From CAWAHD01 sp963781785 (GTDB lineage Bacteria > Planctomycetota > Planctomycetia > Isosphaerales > Isosphaeraceae), in contig CAWAHD010000002.1 of NCBI GenBank assembly GCA_963781785.1, forward strand, positions 558,001-622,000: a stretch of DNA of 64,000 nucleotides, given 5' to 3'. The number at the start of each line of letters is the position of its first letter. Position 1 is the first letter of the stretch. The position numbers were made by a program, and so were the translations under genes. Positions 38,401 to 48,503 of the stretch are shown here, piece after piece. The notes below the pieces were generated by a model. That model had not been told where the DNA came from, did no database searches, and was given only the letters and a program-made list of their open reading frames with translations.

Positions 38401-39041
38401 GCATCCCCTGTGAGCAGCTCGATCGGCGCCGCGTTGGCGCCGTTCAAAAGATCGATCACGACGCCTGTCGTGTTGACGGGCCCGAGGATCGCCTGAGCAT
38501 TTCCCGGTCCGATGTCCGGCAGCGCCTCCAGGGCCGCTTGAACCTGCGCGGCCGTCGCGTCGAAAGGGATCGGGCCGGTTACGTCGCCTTCGAACGTGAG
38601 GGTGAAGAACCCCCCCGTCGGAGATCCGGTAAGCACCACTTTCTGAAAGACGTTGGGGTTCTGCTGGCTCGACACGAACGACTGGGTATAGCCGTCGATC
38701 GAAACGAGGTCGGTGATCGGAGGCAAGGGCACATCATTATTGACATCGATGCGCCACACCTGGTTGGCCAGGTCGAAGTCGACCACGCCGGGAATGTTCT
38801 TGGGCACCAGATCGAAGCTGATCGTATCGGGACCGGGATTGGCATCGGCCGCGGTGATCGCCTGACGCAGCGTGAACGGGTCCGGCACATCCGGAGTTGG
38901 CGCAACGGGTGTGTCCGAAGTCGAGGTGACGACGTAGTTTGTCAGGAGCACTCGAGGCTCCATGCCGTCCAGCAACGGGCGGAAGCGGATATTCCGGACT
39001 CGGTCGGTGCGGCGGCGGGTGCCGTGAGCGTCTGTCGTCAT
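35420..39041 (-). CDS. Large parallel beta-helix surface protein with Calx-beta domain (one frame break)
   Basis: About 1207 residues. ATG 39039-39041 begins MTTDAHGTRRRTDRVRNIRF, followed by LLDGMEPRVLLTNYVV, the LEPR-XLL-type motif. Then comes FTLRQAITAADANPGPDTIS, typical of secreted beta-helix proteins, and from about 38250 to 36700 many units of the form GNLIQGNYIGTD...NTVGG...NVISGN. A Calx-beta-like domain (FSMADYTVTASAGLALITVV ... FTVPIIDNTSSQTDKTVNLV) precedes a C-terminal Ig-like part and a basic end. The frame changes near 37940 inside a repeat. It is probably an adhesin or envelope structural protein, possibly calcium-binding. Confidence 0.8.
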
Positions 39042-39259
39042 GGCCGCGACCTCGAGATCCGACCCGGTGGATCGTAAAGTTCGATGAAATGGATGGCATT
39101 GGCGCAATCGCACCTATAAGGAAGAGTCTAACACATGGATGAGCTAATCCGGCACAATTCCCAGGCCGGGACGATAAATCCCGCATAGTTCCCGATTTGA
39201 ATCGGCCCGTGCCCCCGTGTCGCGGCAGCCGCCCCAACCAGGGACGTGATCGCGAGAAC

Positions 39260-39372
39260 TCAACCTGCCACGCTGGAGTCGATGGCCGGCGCGATGCGTT
39301 CCAGGACCTTTGGCCAACCCTGGCGCATCCCCTCGAAGGCAGCTCTTCTCGAATGACGCCAGGTTCAATCAT
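39260..39372 (-). pseudogene. Remnant of an AHSA1/SRPBCC-family gene
   Basis: ATG 39372 overlaps the ArsR stop (ATGA) and encodes MIEPGVIREEL, the start of a typical AHSA1-like protein. In another frame the next bases encode FEGMRQGWPKVLERIAPAID and a stop at 39260-39262, which is the usual C-terminal helix of the same family. The central 100-130 residues are missing. In many bacteria an ArsR gene and an SRPBCC gene form a two-gene unit; here the second gene has lost its middle. Confidence 0.6.
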
Positions 39373-39683
39373 GGCTTCTCCTCATCCAGAGTTCGGTCCA
39401 GAGCCTCGAGCCGCTGGCGCCAGTAACGCTCGAACGGCTTGAGCCACTCGTACACTTCCGCTAATCGCGACGCCTCGATGGAGTAATAGCGCTCACGGCC
39501 GCGCCGCTCGTCCCGGACCAGCTTCGCGCTGCGCAACACCTGCAAATGCTCCGAAACGGATGGCCGATGCAATTCGAACTCATCGACCAGGGTGTTGACT
39601 GTGGACGGTCGTTCGAGCAGAAGTTCCAGAATCCGGCGGCGCACCGGGTTTGCCAAAACTGCAAAAATGTCGGGGGCTGCCAT
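39369..39683 (-). CDS. ArsR-family winged-helix transcriptional regulator
   Basis: An intact 104-residue protein, MAAPDIFAVLANPVRRRILE. The wHTH is complete: VNTLVDEFELHRPSVSEHLQ as helix-turn-helix and VRDERRGRERYYSIEASRL as wing. No cysteine metal site, so it belongs to the non-metal ArsR subgroup that is often coupled to SRPBCC/AHSA1 proteins. It is followed by an overlapping remnant of such a gene. Its targets are unknown; autoregulation is likely. Confidence 0.88.
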   Translation of the reverse strand: MAAPDIFAVLANPVRRRILELLLERPSTVNTLVDEFELHRPSVSEHLQVLRSAKLVRDERRGRERYYSIEASRLAEVYEWLKPFERYWRQRLEALDRTLDEEKP

Positions 39684-39870
39684 GCAAAGAATTATACGTC
39701 GGAAATCTCCGACGTGTCAAGGCGAACATGTGCACTTCGCCAGTCCGTATCCGTTTACGTTTGCGCCATTTCCCACTCTTGAGCCAAAAGGACTTCATAG
39801 GAACACGTTCAGCCAGTATAAGGGCGGCCGTGAGCATCCATTCCGATCAGACCCGGATCAGGATCGCGTC

Positions 39871-40302
39871 ATGAACGAAGACTTTGAAGCAATCCTGAGT
39901 CACGTCATCGAGAAAACCGGACACGAACGGTATCGATGGCTGACGTCGGAAGCCAATCCGGATGAGAAGGCCCGGACCGGGTACCGCCGTCTCGTGGTTG
40001 AACGATATCAGCAATTGCTCAGCGAGCCGGAGTACCCGCCGCTATTCGAACAAGCCAAGGGCGCCCTGGGCGCCATGGGCCGAGTCGTCGCGGCCGCAAT
40101 CAAGAGACAGCCGGTTCGGGTGCCGGCCGCGGAGGTAGAGCGGCGGCTGGCCCTGTGCCAGGCTTGCGAGCACTTTGACCCCGTACCGCAGCGGTGCCGG
40201 CAGTGCGGATGCGGCCGGCTCAAACTAGAACTCGCCACCGAACGCTGCCCGCTGGTTCCCCCCAAGTGGGATCGAGTGCCGCCGGCGTCAGAGGGAGCGT
40301 GA
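39871..40302 (+). CDS. Hypothetical Cys-rich zinc-ribbon-like protein
   Basis: A 144-residue protein. The N-terminal half is helical and charged (MNEDFEAILSHVIEKTGHER), and the C-terminal part holds a cluster of cysteines, LALCQACEHFDPVPQRCRQC and GCGRLKLELATERCP, in CxxC-x9-CxxCxC spacing. Such a cluster should bind zinc. ATG 39871 has AGGA upstream; the frame is open earlier but without a good start. The layout resembles small phage or host-defence zinc proteins, but I recognise no specific family. Neighbours give no clue. Confidence 0.6.
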   Translation: MNEDFEAILSHVIEKTGHERYRWLTSEANPDEKARTGYRRLVVERYQQLLSEPEYPPLFEQAKGALGAMGRVVAAAIKRQPVRVPAAEVERRLALCQACEHFDPVPQRCRQCGCGRLKLELATERCPLVPPKWDRVPPASEGA

Positions 40303-40594
40303 TCGCTCCAGATAAAGTCCAGGCCGACATCAAGCAAACCTTGGATGTTCACGGGGTCGATCCGATCGTTCCGGCCGCGACTGGCTGGCAGGAGCCAGGG
40401 AGCCCTGACGGAGCTCACTTGAATCGAGCAACCCCTTCGATTCAACTACTCTTCGCGATCGAGTGCGCGAGACGCTGCGGAGACTCGCAGCCGGTTCATC
40501 CGGGATGTTCCGGCCAGGGAGATCGCGCGTCTCTTGCGTACGCGGCCCTTCGCGTGAATCCGCTTGAGCCCATCCGCATAAGGGGACCATTTCG

Positions 40595-43500
40595 ATGATG
40601 CTTTGCTCGCCAGCTCGGTGGTTTCTGGCCGGCCTCTCTATCACGTGCGCCTTCGAAGCCCGCGCCGGCGATCCCCCGCCGCAGCCGGTCGACGCCGAGT
40701 ACACCGCGAAGATCCGCGAGTACACCACGGAGCCGTTCTTTCTGACTGACCTCGTCGACCACCTGCCCGCGTCGGACGCCGTCCCCTCGCCGCAAAAAGC
40801 GCTGGGATATGTTGTCGGCACTCCCGAGAAACTCACGTACACCAAAGACATCAACGCCTACTTCCGCGCGCTGGACGCGGCGTCTCCTCGGGTGAAAGTT
40901 TGGAGTATCGGCAAGAGCGAGGAGGGACGCGAGATGCTCCTTGCGGCCGTTTCCAGCGAGGAGAATCTCGAGCGGATCGATCGCTACAAGCAATTCACTG
41001 CGAAGCTCGCCGACCCCCGCAAAATAACGGCTGCCGAGTCGGCCGAGCTGGTGCGCCAGGCCAAACCGTTTTACTGGCTCTCCGGCTCGATCCACTCGCC
41101 AGAGACCGGATCGCCCGAGATGCTCATGGAACTGGCCTACCGGCTCGCCGTCGAGAATTCGGCCCATGTCGAGGCGATCCGCAAAAACCTGATCGTCCTG
41201 ATCACGCCCGTCGTCGAAGTGGACGGCCGGGACCGGATGGTCGACATCTATCGCTACCGCAAGGCGAACCCCGGCAAGCAAGCGCCAGGTCTCCTGTACT
41301 GGGGCAAGTATGTCGCCCACGATAACAACCGCGACGCCATGGGTCTGGCGCTTTCGCTATCGAAGGTGATGATCAAGACCTTCCTGGAATGGCACCCGCA
41401 GGTCTTTCACGACCTGCATGAGTCTGTACCGTACCTCTACACCTCGACCGGCACCGGCCCCTACAACTCGTGGCTCGACCCCATCGTCGTTTCCGAGTGG
41501 CAGAAGCTCGCCTATCACGAGATCGAGGGGATGACCCGGCGGGGAGTGCCCGGGGTGTGGACGCACGGGTTTTACGACGGCTGGGCCCCGAACTACATGT
41601 TCTACATCGCCAACGGCCACAACGCGATCGGCCGGTTCTACGAGACCTTCGGCAACGGCGGGGCCGACACGCGCGAGCGCAAGCTGCCCGAGTCGGCAAC
41701 CTCGCGCACCTGGTTCCGGCCCAACCCGCCCTTGCCGCGGGTCAAATGGTCGCTGCGCAATAATGTCAACATGCAAGAGAGCGCCTTGCTGCTTGCGCTC
41801 AACTACGTCGCTCTTAACCACGAGGAGTTCCTGACCAGTTTCGCCCTCAAGTCGAAGCGTTCCGTCGCCAAGGCGAGAACGGAGGGCCCTGCCGCGTGGA
41901 TCATCCCCAATGACGGCAAGCGCCCGACCCTGGCCGCGCAGCTTGCGCGGCTCTTGAAGCGCCAGGGGGCGGAGGTCCATCGTCTCGACCGTGAGACGGA
42001 GGTGAAGGTTGCCAAGCCCTCGCCGGCTCGCGGACGGCCGGCTGGCCAGCCCGCTGGGGATCCTGCCCCCGAGCCCAAGGACGAACCAGCTGAAATTGCA
42101 AGTCCAGAAAGTCGCGGCGGGCAGCTACGTGGTGCGGATGGACCAGCCCTATAGCCGGATGGTCGACATGATGCTCGACACCCAGTATTACGCGACCACC
42201 GACCCGCGCCCGTACGACGACACCGGCTGGACCTTCGGTCCGCTTCGAAATGTCGTCACGCTGCGAGTCGTCGACCCGTCGATCCTCGGCGCCCCGATGA
42301 CGCTCTTACCCGGACAGATCCGCGCCTCCGGAGGCGTCGAGGGCAACGGCGTCGCGTGGTATGTGCTGGGCGCGACCGCCGAGCCGGCCCTCGCCACGCT
42401 TCGGTTTCGGCTCAAGGACGTCACGATGTTCGCTGCCGAGGCGCCATTCGAGGCTGAGAACGCAAAGTACAGTGCCGGCTCATTCCTCATCCCGTCCGCC
42501 GGAAACCCCGAGGACCTCCGCTGGCGGCTCAATTCGGCCGCCGCTGCGCTCGGGCTGCGCGCTCGCGCCGTCACGACCGAGATCCCGGTGAAGCGCCACC
42601 CGGTCTCCGTGCCCAGGATTGCCGTGCTCCACACCTGGTTGAACACACAGAATGACGGCTGGTTTCGCCTGGCCCTCGACGAGTGCGAGATACCCTACGC
42701 ATACATCTCCGACCAGGATGTCCGCTCCACGCCCGACCTCAAGGCGAAATTTGACGTGATCGTCTTTCCCCCCGCCACGTCCAGTCTGCCGGCCCTGATT
42801 AACGGCGTTCGGAAGCGGCTGCTCGACGATGGCACCGACTTCGGCGGCCCGGTCCCATTCAAGTCCACCAAGCTGACCCCGAATCTCGGAGGTGTCGACG
42901 ACACGGACGATATCCGCGGCGGACTGGGCTTCGAAGGGCTGGCCCACTTGAAGAGGTTCGTGGAGCAGGGGGGCGTGTTCGTCCCGGTCACCTCGAGCGC
43001 CAGCCTGCCTGTCGGCCTGGGCATGGTCGAGCACGTCACGATCGCCGAGCCGCGCCAGCTTCAGGCTCACGGGTCTGTCCTCCGAGCGGGAGTTCAGGAC
43101 AAACGGAGCCCGATCGCCTACGGCTACGATGACACCGTCGCGCTCTACTTCAACCAGTCCCCCGTGTTCCATGTCTCGCTGACCGGAGGAGGCGGCGGCG
43201 GCCGGGGCGGTGCGGGAGGTCCGGGCGGTGAGACCGGCGGTCGAACCACCGGTCGCGGGGGGGCAAGCGACCCGGACGTCCCGCAAGGCCGCCCGCTCCG
43301 TGAGTTCCCGCCCGAGCCGACCAGGAAGCCCGCGGAGCGCGAGCTCCACATCGAGCCCGAGATCCGCGAGTTGCTGGCCGGCACGATCTTGCCCCCGCGG
43401 ATGTGGCCGCGCGTGGTCATGCGCTGGTCCGACGAGAAAGATCTCTGGGTCAGCGGCATGCTCGCAGGCGGCTCGGAGCTCGCCGGAACGCCCGCGGTCA

Positions 43501-43676
43501 TCGACGTGCCGCTCGGCAGGGGGCACGTCGTCCTTTTCGGCAACAACCCCATGTGGAGGCAGGAGACTCACGGCAGCTTCATGCTCCTCTTGAACACGGC
43601 CCTCCATCACGACCACCTGCACGTGGGCCGGAATGAGCCCGCGTCGCCATCGAACAAGCGTCTGGGGCGTCCCTAG
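40595..43676 (+). CDS. Secreted M14-family zinc carboxypeptidase (one frame break)
   Basis: About 1027 residues with a signal peptide (WFLAGLSITCAFEARAGD). The peptidase domain begins with GKSEEGREMLLAAV. Zinc ligands are likely His and Glu in SGSIHSPETGSPEM and a His in FHDLHESVPYLYTS. The second half, read in another frame from about 42080 (KLQVQKVAAGSYVVRMDQPY), includes VIVFPPATSSLPALINGVRK and FVEQGGVFVPVTSSASLPVG, resembling a glutamine amidotransferase-like fold, and a Gly/Arg-rich linker near 43190-43270. The planctomycete members of this group are about 900-1000 residues. Probably a periplasmic or extracellular peptidase. Confidence 0.83.
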
Positions 43677-43987
43677 TCGCCCGTTTTCGACCCGGCAGGA
43701 TCGCCAGGTTGCTCGCCGTTCCCACTTTTGGTTCCCGCATCGCTGGCGGTTCCTGGCTGCTCACCATAACTCCACGCGACGATCACCCGCGTCCAGAGCA
43801 GAAAGAACGCGGCCAGTCCGAAATCGAGTGTCGCATAGATCAAGTTGGCCGCGGCACTGTCGCGAGCTTGATCCGACGGTGGGTATAACTTGAGATAGAT
43901 GAACGATGCGACGTAGGCGACTCCGCTTGTGATGAGCCAGACCCCGAACAGACGGACTCCCAGTGCGAACAGCTCCCTGTAGTTCAT
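43673..43987 (-). CDS. Small membrane protein with two transmembrane helices
   Basis: A protein of about 104 residues, MNYRELFALGVRLFGVWLIT, with helices at about residues 10-30 and 48-68 and a polar Gly/Asp/Ser-rich tail. ATG 43987 has GAGAGG six bases upstream; an earlier ATG at 44008 would overlap the previous gene. It is co-directional with a second small membrane protein 11 bp upstream. No family recognised. Confidence 0.6.
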   Translation of the reverse strand: MNYRELFALGVRLFGVWLITSGVAYVASFIYLKLYPPSDQARDSAAANLIYATLDFGLAAFFLLWTRVIVAWSYGEQPGTASDAGTKSGNGEQPGDPAGSKTGD

Positions 43988-43997
43988 GGTACGCCTC

Positions 43998-44189
43998 TCA
44001 TCGGGCACGGTCCCAGCCGCTGTGGTGACCGAAGTGGCGAGCCTGGTACCTGATCCCTTGGGAGATGATGAACAGCCAGATCGCCACGATGGCCACCGCG
44101 ATCATGATCGCTCGAATCGTGAATCGCACCCGGGGGAACACCGTGGCAACAACCTCGACGGGCCAGGGCGGTGTACGATCGCCTCTCAT
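43998..44189 (-). CDS. Small single-helix membrane protein
   Basis: A 63-residue protein whose middle RFTIRAIMIAVAIVAIWLFI matches the planctomycete pattern of a basic start plus one N-terminal membrane helix seen in many short proteins. ATG 44189 was chosen from several; the ribosome site is weak (AAGATTGGA). It lies immediately before the two-helix protein, so the two are likely one unit. Function unknown. Confidence 0.5.
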   Translation of the reverse strand: MRGDRTPPWPVEVVATVFPRVRFTIRAIMIAVAIVAIWLFIISQGIRYQARHFGHHSGWDRAR

Positions 44190-44485
44190 TCCAATCTTAC
44201 AAAGGAGCCGGTGCACAATCCATCTTGCTGGCACTTGCGCCCGACCTGGAACCGGAGGGCGCGATCCGACAAAGCGAGGTCTGACTGACCAGACCGACGA
44301 AGGACGGAAGGGTGACGAAGGCACCAAATCGGATCGCTGGGCGCGGACGCCAACGCCTGTTCTCATCGACGAGGTGATTGCAATACTGGTGACTCTTGCT
44401 AGAATCGCGCTTGGTGTCCAAGGATCCGGCCGATCTTACGGGCGCTGTGCTGCGCCAACATCGCACTTGGTCGAGACCTCTTCTG

Positions 44486-44752
44486 ATGGAAGAAAATAGC
44501 GATCGTCTCGCGTCCAGAGTCCGAGAAATCCGCCTGGACAAGTTCGGCGGCGAGGGCATCGCTAACTTGTCTCGGGCCATGAACATCCCGGCCAGGACAT
44601 GGGAGCATTTCGAGAATGGAGTGATGATCCCCGGCTGGATAATCCTGCAGTTCATCGAGATCACGGGCGTTGAACCACACTGGCTGTTGACCGGCAAGGG
44701 GGAGCGCTACCGCGTGCCCCCCGTGAAAGCGGTGCGCCGCGCGTCTCGATAG
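44486..44752 (+). CDS. Helix-turn-helix DNA-binding protein
   Basis: An 89-residue protein starting MEENSDRLASRVREIRLDKF. The segment GIANLSRAMNIPARTWEHFE is an XRE-like helix-turn-helix, and VEPHWLLTGKGERYR is the familiar end of many such phage-repressor-type proteins (where LLTGEG is common). ATG 44486 has only a weak ribosome site. The zinc-ribbon gene begins 10 bp downstream. Probably a small regulator; targets unknown. Confidence 0.65.
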   Translation: MEENSDRLASRVREIRLDKFGGEGIANLSRAMNIPARTWEHFENGVMIPGWIILQFIEITGVEPHWLLTGKGERYRVPPVKAVRRASR

Positions 44753-44762
44753 AGGTGTACCA

Positions 44763-45077
44763 ATGAAACGGGGTCTCCCCGTCAAGAAAGTTTCAGCGCA
44801 TCTGGACGTGCTCCGCTTCCCGGCAGCCGCCGAGCACCCCCTCGCGGCACAGTGTTTGAATTGCTCCGTCCGCTTGATGTTGTTTCAACCCGATCTGGAC
44901 TCGCCTGAGCGGCTGCTCGGGGTCTGCCAGAGATGCAAGCATTGGTTTCTCATTGACCTGATACCCGACCAGACTGAAGGGCTGTTGTGGCGACTACCCG
45001 ATGTCGAGGTAATCCGACAGCTCTCGTTCGAGAGAGTGTCCAAGGGATCCACCCGAAGCACTGACGAGAACGCGTGA
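44763..45077 (+). CDS. Small zinc-ribbon-like hypothetical protein
   Basis: A 104-residue protein, MKRGLPVKKVSAHLDVLRFP. The cysteine pairs CLNC and CQRC, 25 residues apart, make a likely four-Cys zinc ribbon, with a hydrophobic, acidic connector between them (LMLFQPDLDSPERLLGV). It lies 10 bp behind the HTH gene. No family is recognised, but the pair looks like a two-gene unit of regulator plus zinc protein. Confidence 0.55.
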   Translation: MKRGLPVKKVSAHLDVLRFPAAAEHPLAAQCLNCSVRLMLFQPDLDSPERLLGVCQRCKHWFLIDLIPDQTEGLLWRLPDVEVIRQLSFERVSKGSTRSTDENA

Positions 45078-45107
45078 ACGACCCTTGCACGAACAGGAGA
45101 ATCCAGT

Positions 45108-46115
45108 ATGAAGAGGCGTGCTGTGTTTGCGGGGGCCCTCGGATTCTTGCTCGCGGTCGCGGGGGTCGCCCATGCGGGCTCGATCCAGGCCGGCGACTTG
45201 ATCGTCGTTGATTTCGGCAACGGTACCCTGGACGACGTCAACCCGACGACGGGGGCAACCTCGATCATCGCCACCGGGTTCTCGAATCCGGAAGGACTTG
45301 CCATCAACTCAAAAGGGTTCATCTTCGTGTCCGACATCGGTACGTCTACGATCGATCAGGTCAATCCGACCACCGGGGTCGTAACCACCTTCTCGGGGAA
45401 CGGAGTCGGCACGGGGCCGGCCCTGGACCGCCCATTCCAGATGGCCTTCAACTCCGCGGGCACGCTGTACGTCGCTGAAGGAGGAACTCCCAACGGCAAC
45501 ACCACCGCCGTCTACGCAATCGGCGCGAACGGCAACCGGACGCTCGTTGCCGGCAACAATGGGTCATCGAACAATCTGTTCACGGAGTTCCTGGCGGGCC
45601 TCGCCCTCGACTCGAAAGGGAACATCTACACCAGCGCGCCGACCGCGCACACGATCTATAGCGTCGGGAGCGGGACGGCGACACCCCTCACAACCGCCGT
45701 GACGGCTCCGCAAGGCCTGGCATTCGGCGCTAATGGCCAGCTCCTGGCGATCAACGGCAGCCCATCGAACCCGACGATCCACTCCATCGATCCGACCACC
45801 GGGACCACCACGGTGCTGTCCAGCAACACCGTCGGAACTGGCCCGGCCTTCGATGTGCTCAGGGGCATCACGGTTGCGCCCGACGGCACGATCTACGCGA
45901 CCGACGTCGGCGACGACGAGATCTACAAAGTGAACCCAATGAACGGCGATCGAACGGTCGTGGCCACTGGCTTCGGAGGCCTCACTTACGGGATCGCCGT
46001 CTATCCCAACGTCGCAGGTTCGGTTCCCGAGCCCTCGAGCGCCGTGTTGTTCGCCGTGGGCGCGGCCGGACTGTTCCTTTATCGAAGACGGAATCGGTCC
46101 GTACGCACGGCTTAG
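45108..46115 (+). CDS. PEP-CTERM beta-propeller protein
   Basis: An intact 335-residue protein. Signal peptide AVFAGALGFLLAVAGVAHAG; NHL/SMP-30-like blades such as GLAINSKGFIFVSDIGTSTI and GITVAPDGTIYATDVGDDEI; and a C-terminal PEP-CTERM sorting signal SVPEPSSAVLFAVGAAGLFL followed by YRRRNR. PEP-CTERM proteins are cut and transferred by an exosortase and end up on the cell surface or in extracellular polymer. The start has a GGAG-type site (AACAGGAGAATCCAGT). No exosortase gene is in this window. Confidence 0.9.
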   Translation: MKRRAVFAGALGFLLAVAGVAHAGSIQAGDLIVVDFGNGTLDDVNPTTGATSIIATGFSNPEGLAINSKGFIFVSDIGTSTIDQVNPTTGVVTTFSGNGVGTGPALDRPFQMAFNSAGTLYVAEGGTPNGNTTAVYAIGANGNRTLVAGNNGSSNNLFTEFLAGLALDSKGNIYTSAPTAHTIYSVGSGTATPLTTAVTAPQGLAFGANGQLLAINGSPSNPTIHSIDPTTGTTTVLSSNTVGTGPAFDVLRGITVAPDGTIYATDVGDDEIYKVNPMNGDRTVVATGFGGLTYGIAVYPNVAGSVPEPSSAVLFAVGAAGLFLYRRRNRSVRTA

Positions 46116-46203
46116 GCTCAATCCCTTCGCGTGATGATGCGCTCGACTCCGCGTTGCACAATTCGAGCACGCCCGGCACGCGGTTCAGCCAGGGGGCGGA
46201 CTC

Positions 46204-48491
46204 ATGCTCTTCTCCATGAGGCGATCGTACGGGATCGGCGTCATCGTGCTGTCGCTGATCGTTCAGCCTGCCATCCTCCGGGGAACGGCGCGCGCCGACG
46301 TGACCGGCGAGGAGGTCGAGCAGGCGATCCAGAAGGGCGTGAGGTTCCTCAAGGACTGCCAGCTCGCCAACGGATCCTGGCCCGACGGAGCCATCGTGCC
46401 TACGGGAACGACCAGTCTGGCTGTGCTGGCTCTCCTGGCAACCGGTGAGAGCCCTGACTCGGTCGTCATTCAAAGCGCGCTCGCCGGTCTCCGTCCCGCC
46501 GGCCCGCAACTGCTGAACAGTACCTATGCCGTTGGCCTCCAGAACATGGTTTTCGCCGCCGCCGAGCCGGACGTCGACCGCGCGACTCGCCGCCAACGCC
46601 AGGTGGCTGGAGCGCACGCAGCATCGAATCCTGGGCCAGGACCGGTGGCCGGGAAACTGGACGTACGGCGCCGAATTCCCGCAGCCGGGTGACAACTCGA
46701 ATACCCAGTACGCCCTGCTGGGCTTGAACGCCGCGCGCGAGGCCGGCATTCGCGTCAATCCGGGCACCCTCGAGCTCACACGCGACTACCTGGAGTACTA
46801 CCACAACGCCGACGGCGGCTGGGGTTATACGCCCAACAACAAGCAATCGACCGCGAGCATGACGTGCGCAGGCATCGCCGGGTTGATCTTCTGCGGGGCC
46901 AGACCATTTCTGAGCGCCGAGACGCTCTGGGACGACAGGGTCGATCACTGCGGCGAGGGCCGATTCGACCCCCATTTGAGCCGGGGCATCAACTGGCTGG
47001 GCACCCATTTTCGCGTTGACCAGAATATCGGCCATGGCCAGCAGTACAAGCTCTACTACCTTTACGGGCTGGAGCGAGCCGGCCGGCTCGCCGGTATCCG
47101 CTTCTTCGGCCAGAACGACTGGTATCGCCTGGGGGCCGAGGAATTGGTCCACCAGCAAGACCAGGCCCGCGGATTCTGGAACGGGCCGGGAGAGCCCCCG
47201 ATCATCGCAACCAGCTTCGCCCTCTTGTTCCTCGCCAAGGGCCTGCGCCAGTCCTCATCAACAAGCTCAGCCACCATCCCGGCGCTGACTGGGAGAATGA
47301 CACCGATGACATTCGCAACCTGGTGGGCGCCGTCTCCCGAGACTGGAAGCACCTGCTCACCTGGCAGCTCCTCGACGCCGATTCGGCCACCGTCAACGAC
47401 CTGTTGATGGCGCCCATCGTCTTCTTCAACGGCCACAAGGCGCCCGTGTTTTCGGCTCACGGCAGAGAGAGGCTCCGCAGATACGTCGATCAGGGAGGCG
47501 TTATCTTCGCGGACGCCTGCTGCGGCAAGGCCGAATTCGACCGGGGCTTACGGCAGTTGATGACGGAGATCTTCCCCGAAGAGGACTGCCGGCTGCACCC
47601 GCTCGCCGGCGATCATCCGGTGTGGCGCTCGAGGCATTTGCTGTCTCCGGAAAAGCACCCGCTCTGGGGCATCGAGCACGGCTGCCGGACGGTCGTCATC
47701 TACTCCCCGCGCGATCTCTCCTGTTTCTGGAACCAGTTGGAACGGAGCCCGGGAAACGACGCGGTCGCCCATGCCCTGAAGATCGGGCAGAACGTGGTCG
47801 ACTACGTCACGGGGCGGGAGATGCCGCGCGACAAGCTCACGAGCCGCGAGATCAAGCTCTCCCGGCCGGAGGCACCCCAGCGCGGGGCCTTGCGGATCGC
47901 CAAGCTCAGGCACGCCGGCGAGTGGAACATCGCCCCGCGCCGATCCCCAACCTGATGCAGATTCTCCGCCGGCCCCCGCTCAGCTTCGACGTCGTGGTAT
48001 CCGAGAAGGACATGTTCCCGCGCGATCCGGGACTGGTCTATTACCCGCTCGTGTATCTGCACGGCCGATCGAGCGTGCACTACGAGCAAGAAGACCTCCA
48101 GGCACTCTCCCACCATCTCAACCCCGGAGCGGGGACGCTGTTCGCCGATGCGGCGTGCGGCAGCGCAGACTTCGACGCGTCGTTCCGGCAGCTCGCCGCC
48201 GTTCTGATCCCCGACCACCCCCTGGTCCCAATCCCCCACGACGACGACCTGTTCACGACCAAGGTTGCGTTCGATCTCAAGGACGTCCAGTACACTCACG
48301 CCGCCGGGGGACGCCGCGATCTCCCCCAGCTCGAAGGCGTCAAGCTCGACGACCACTGGGCGATCATCTACTCGAAGTACGATATCGGCTGCGCGCTCGA
48401 GCAGAACACCGAGCTTTCTTGCAAGGGTTATACTCACGAAAGCGCCGTCAAGATTGCCACCAATGTTGTGGTCTATTCCACGCTGCCGTGA
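46204..48491 (+). CDS. Secreted DUF4159 protein with prenyltransferase-like repeats (three frame breaks)
   Basis: The N-terminus has a signal peptide (GIGVIVLSLIVQPAILRGTA) and a squalene-cyclase/prenyltransferase-like toroid (GVRFLKDCQLANGSWPDGAI, ADGGWGYTPNNKQSTASMTC). Two DUF4159 segments follow: GVIFADACCGKAEFDRGLRQ with HPLAGDHPVWR, and GTLFADAACGSADFDASFRQ with WAIIYSKYDIGCALEQNTEL. The frame changes near 46580, 47250 and 47945, with sense always continuing to the stop at 48489-48491. DUF4159 has a glutamine-amidotransferase-like fold of unknown activity. Total about 762 residues, as usual in planctomycetes. Confidence 0.85.
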
Positions 48492-48503
48492 GACCTCATG
48501 AGA

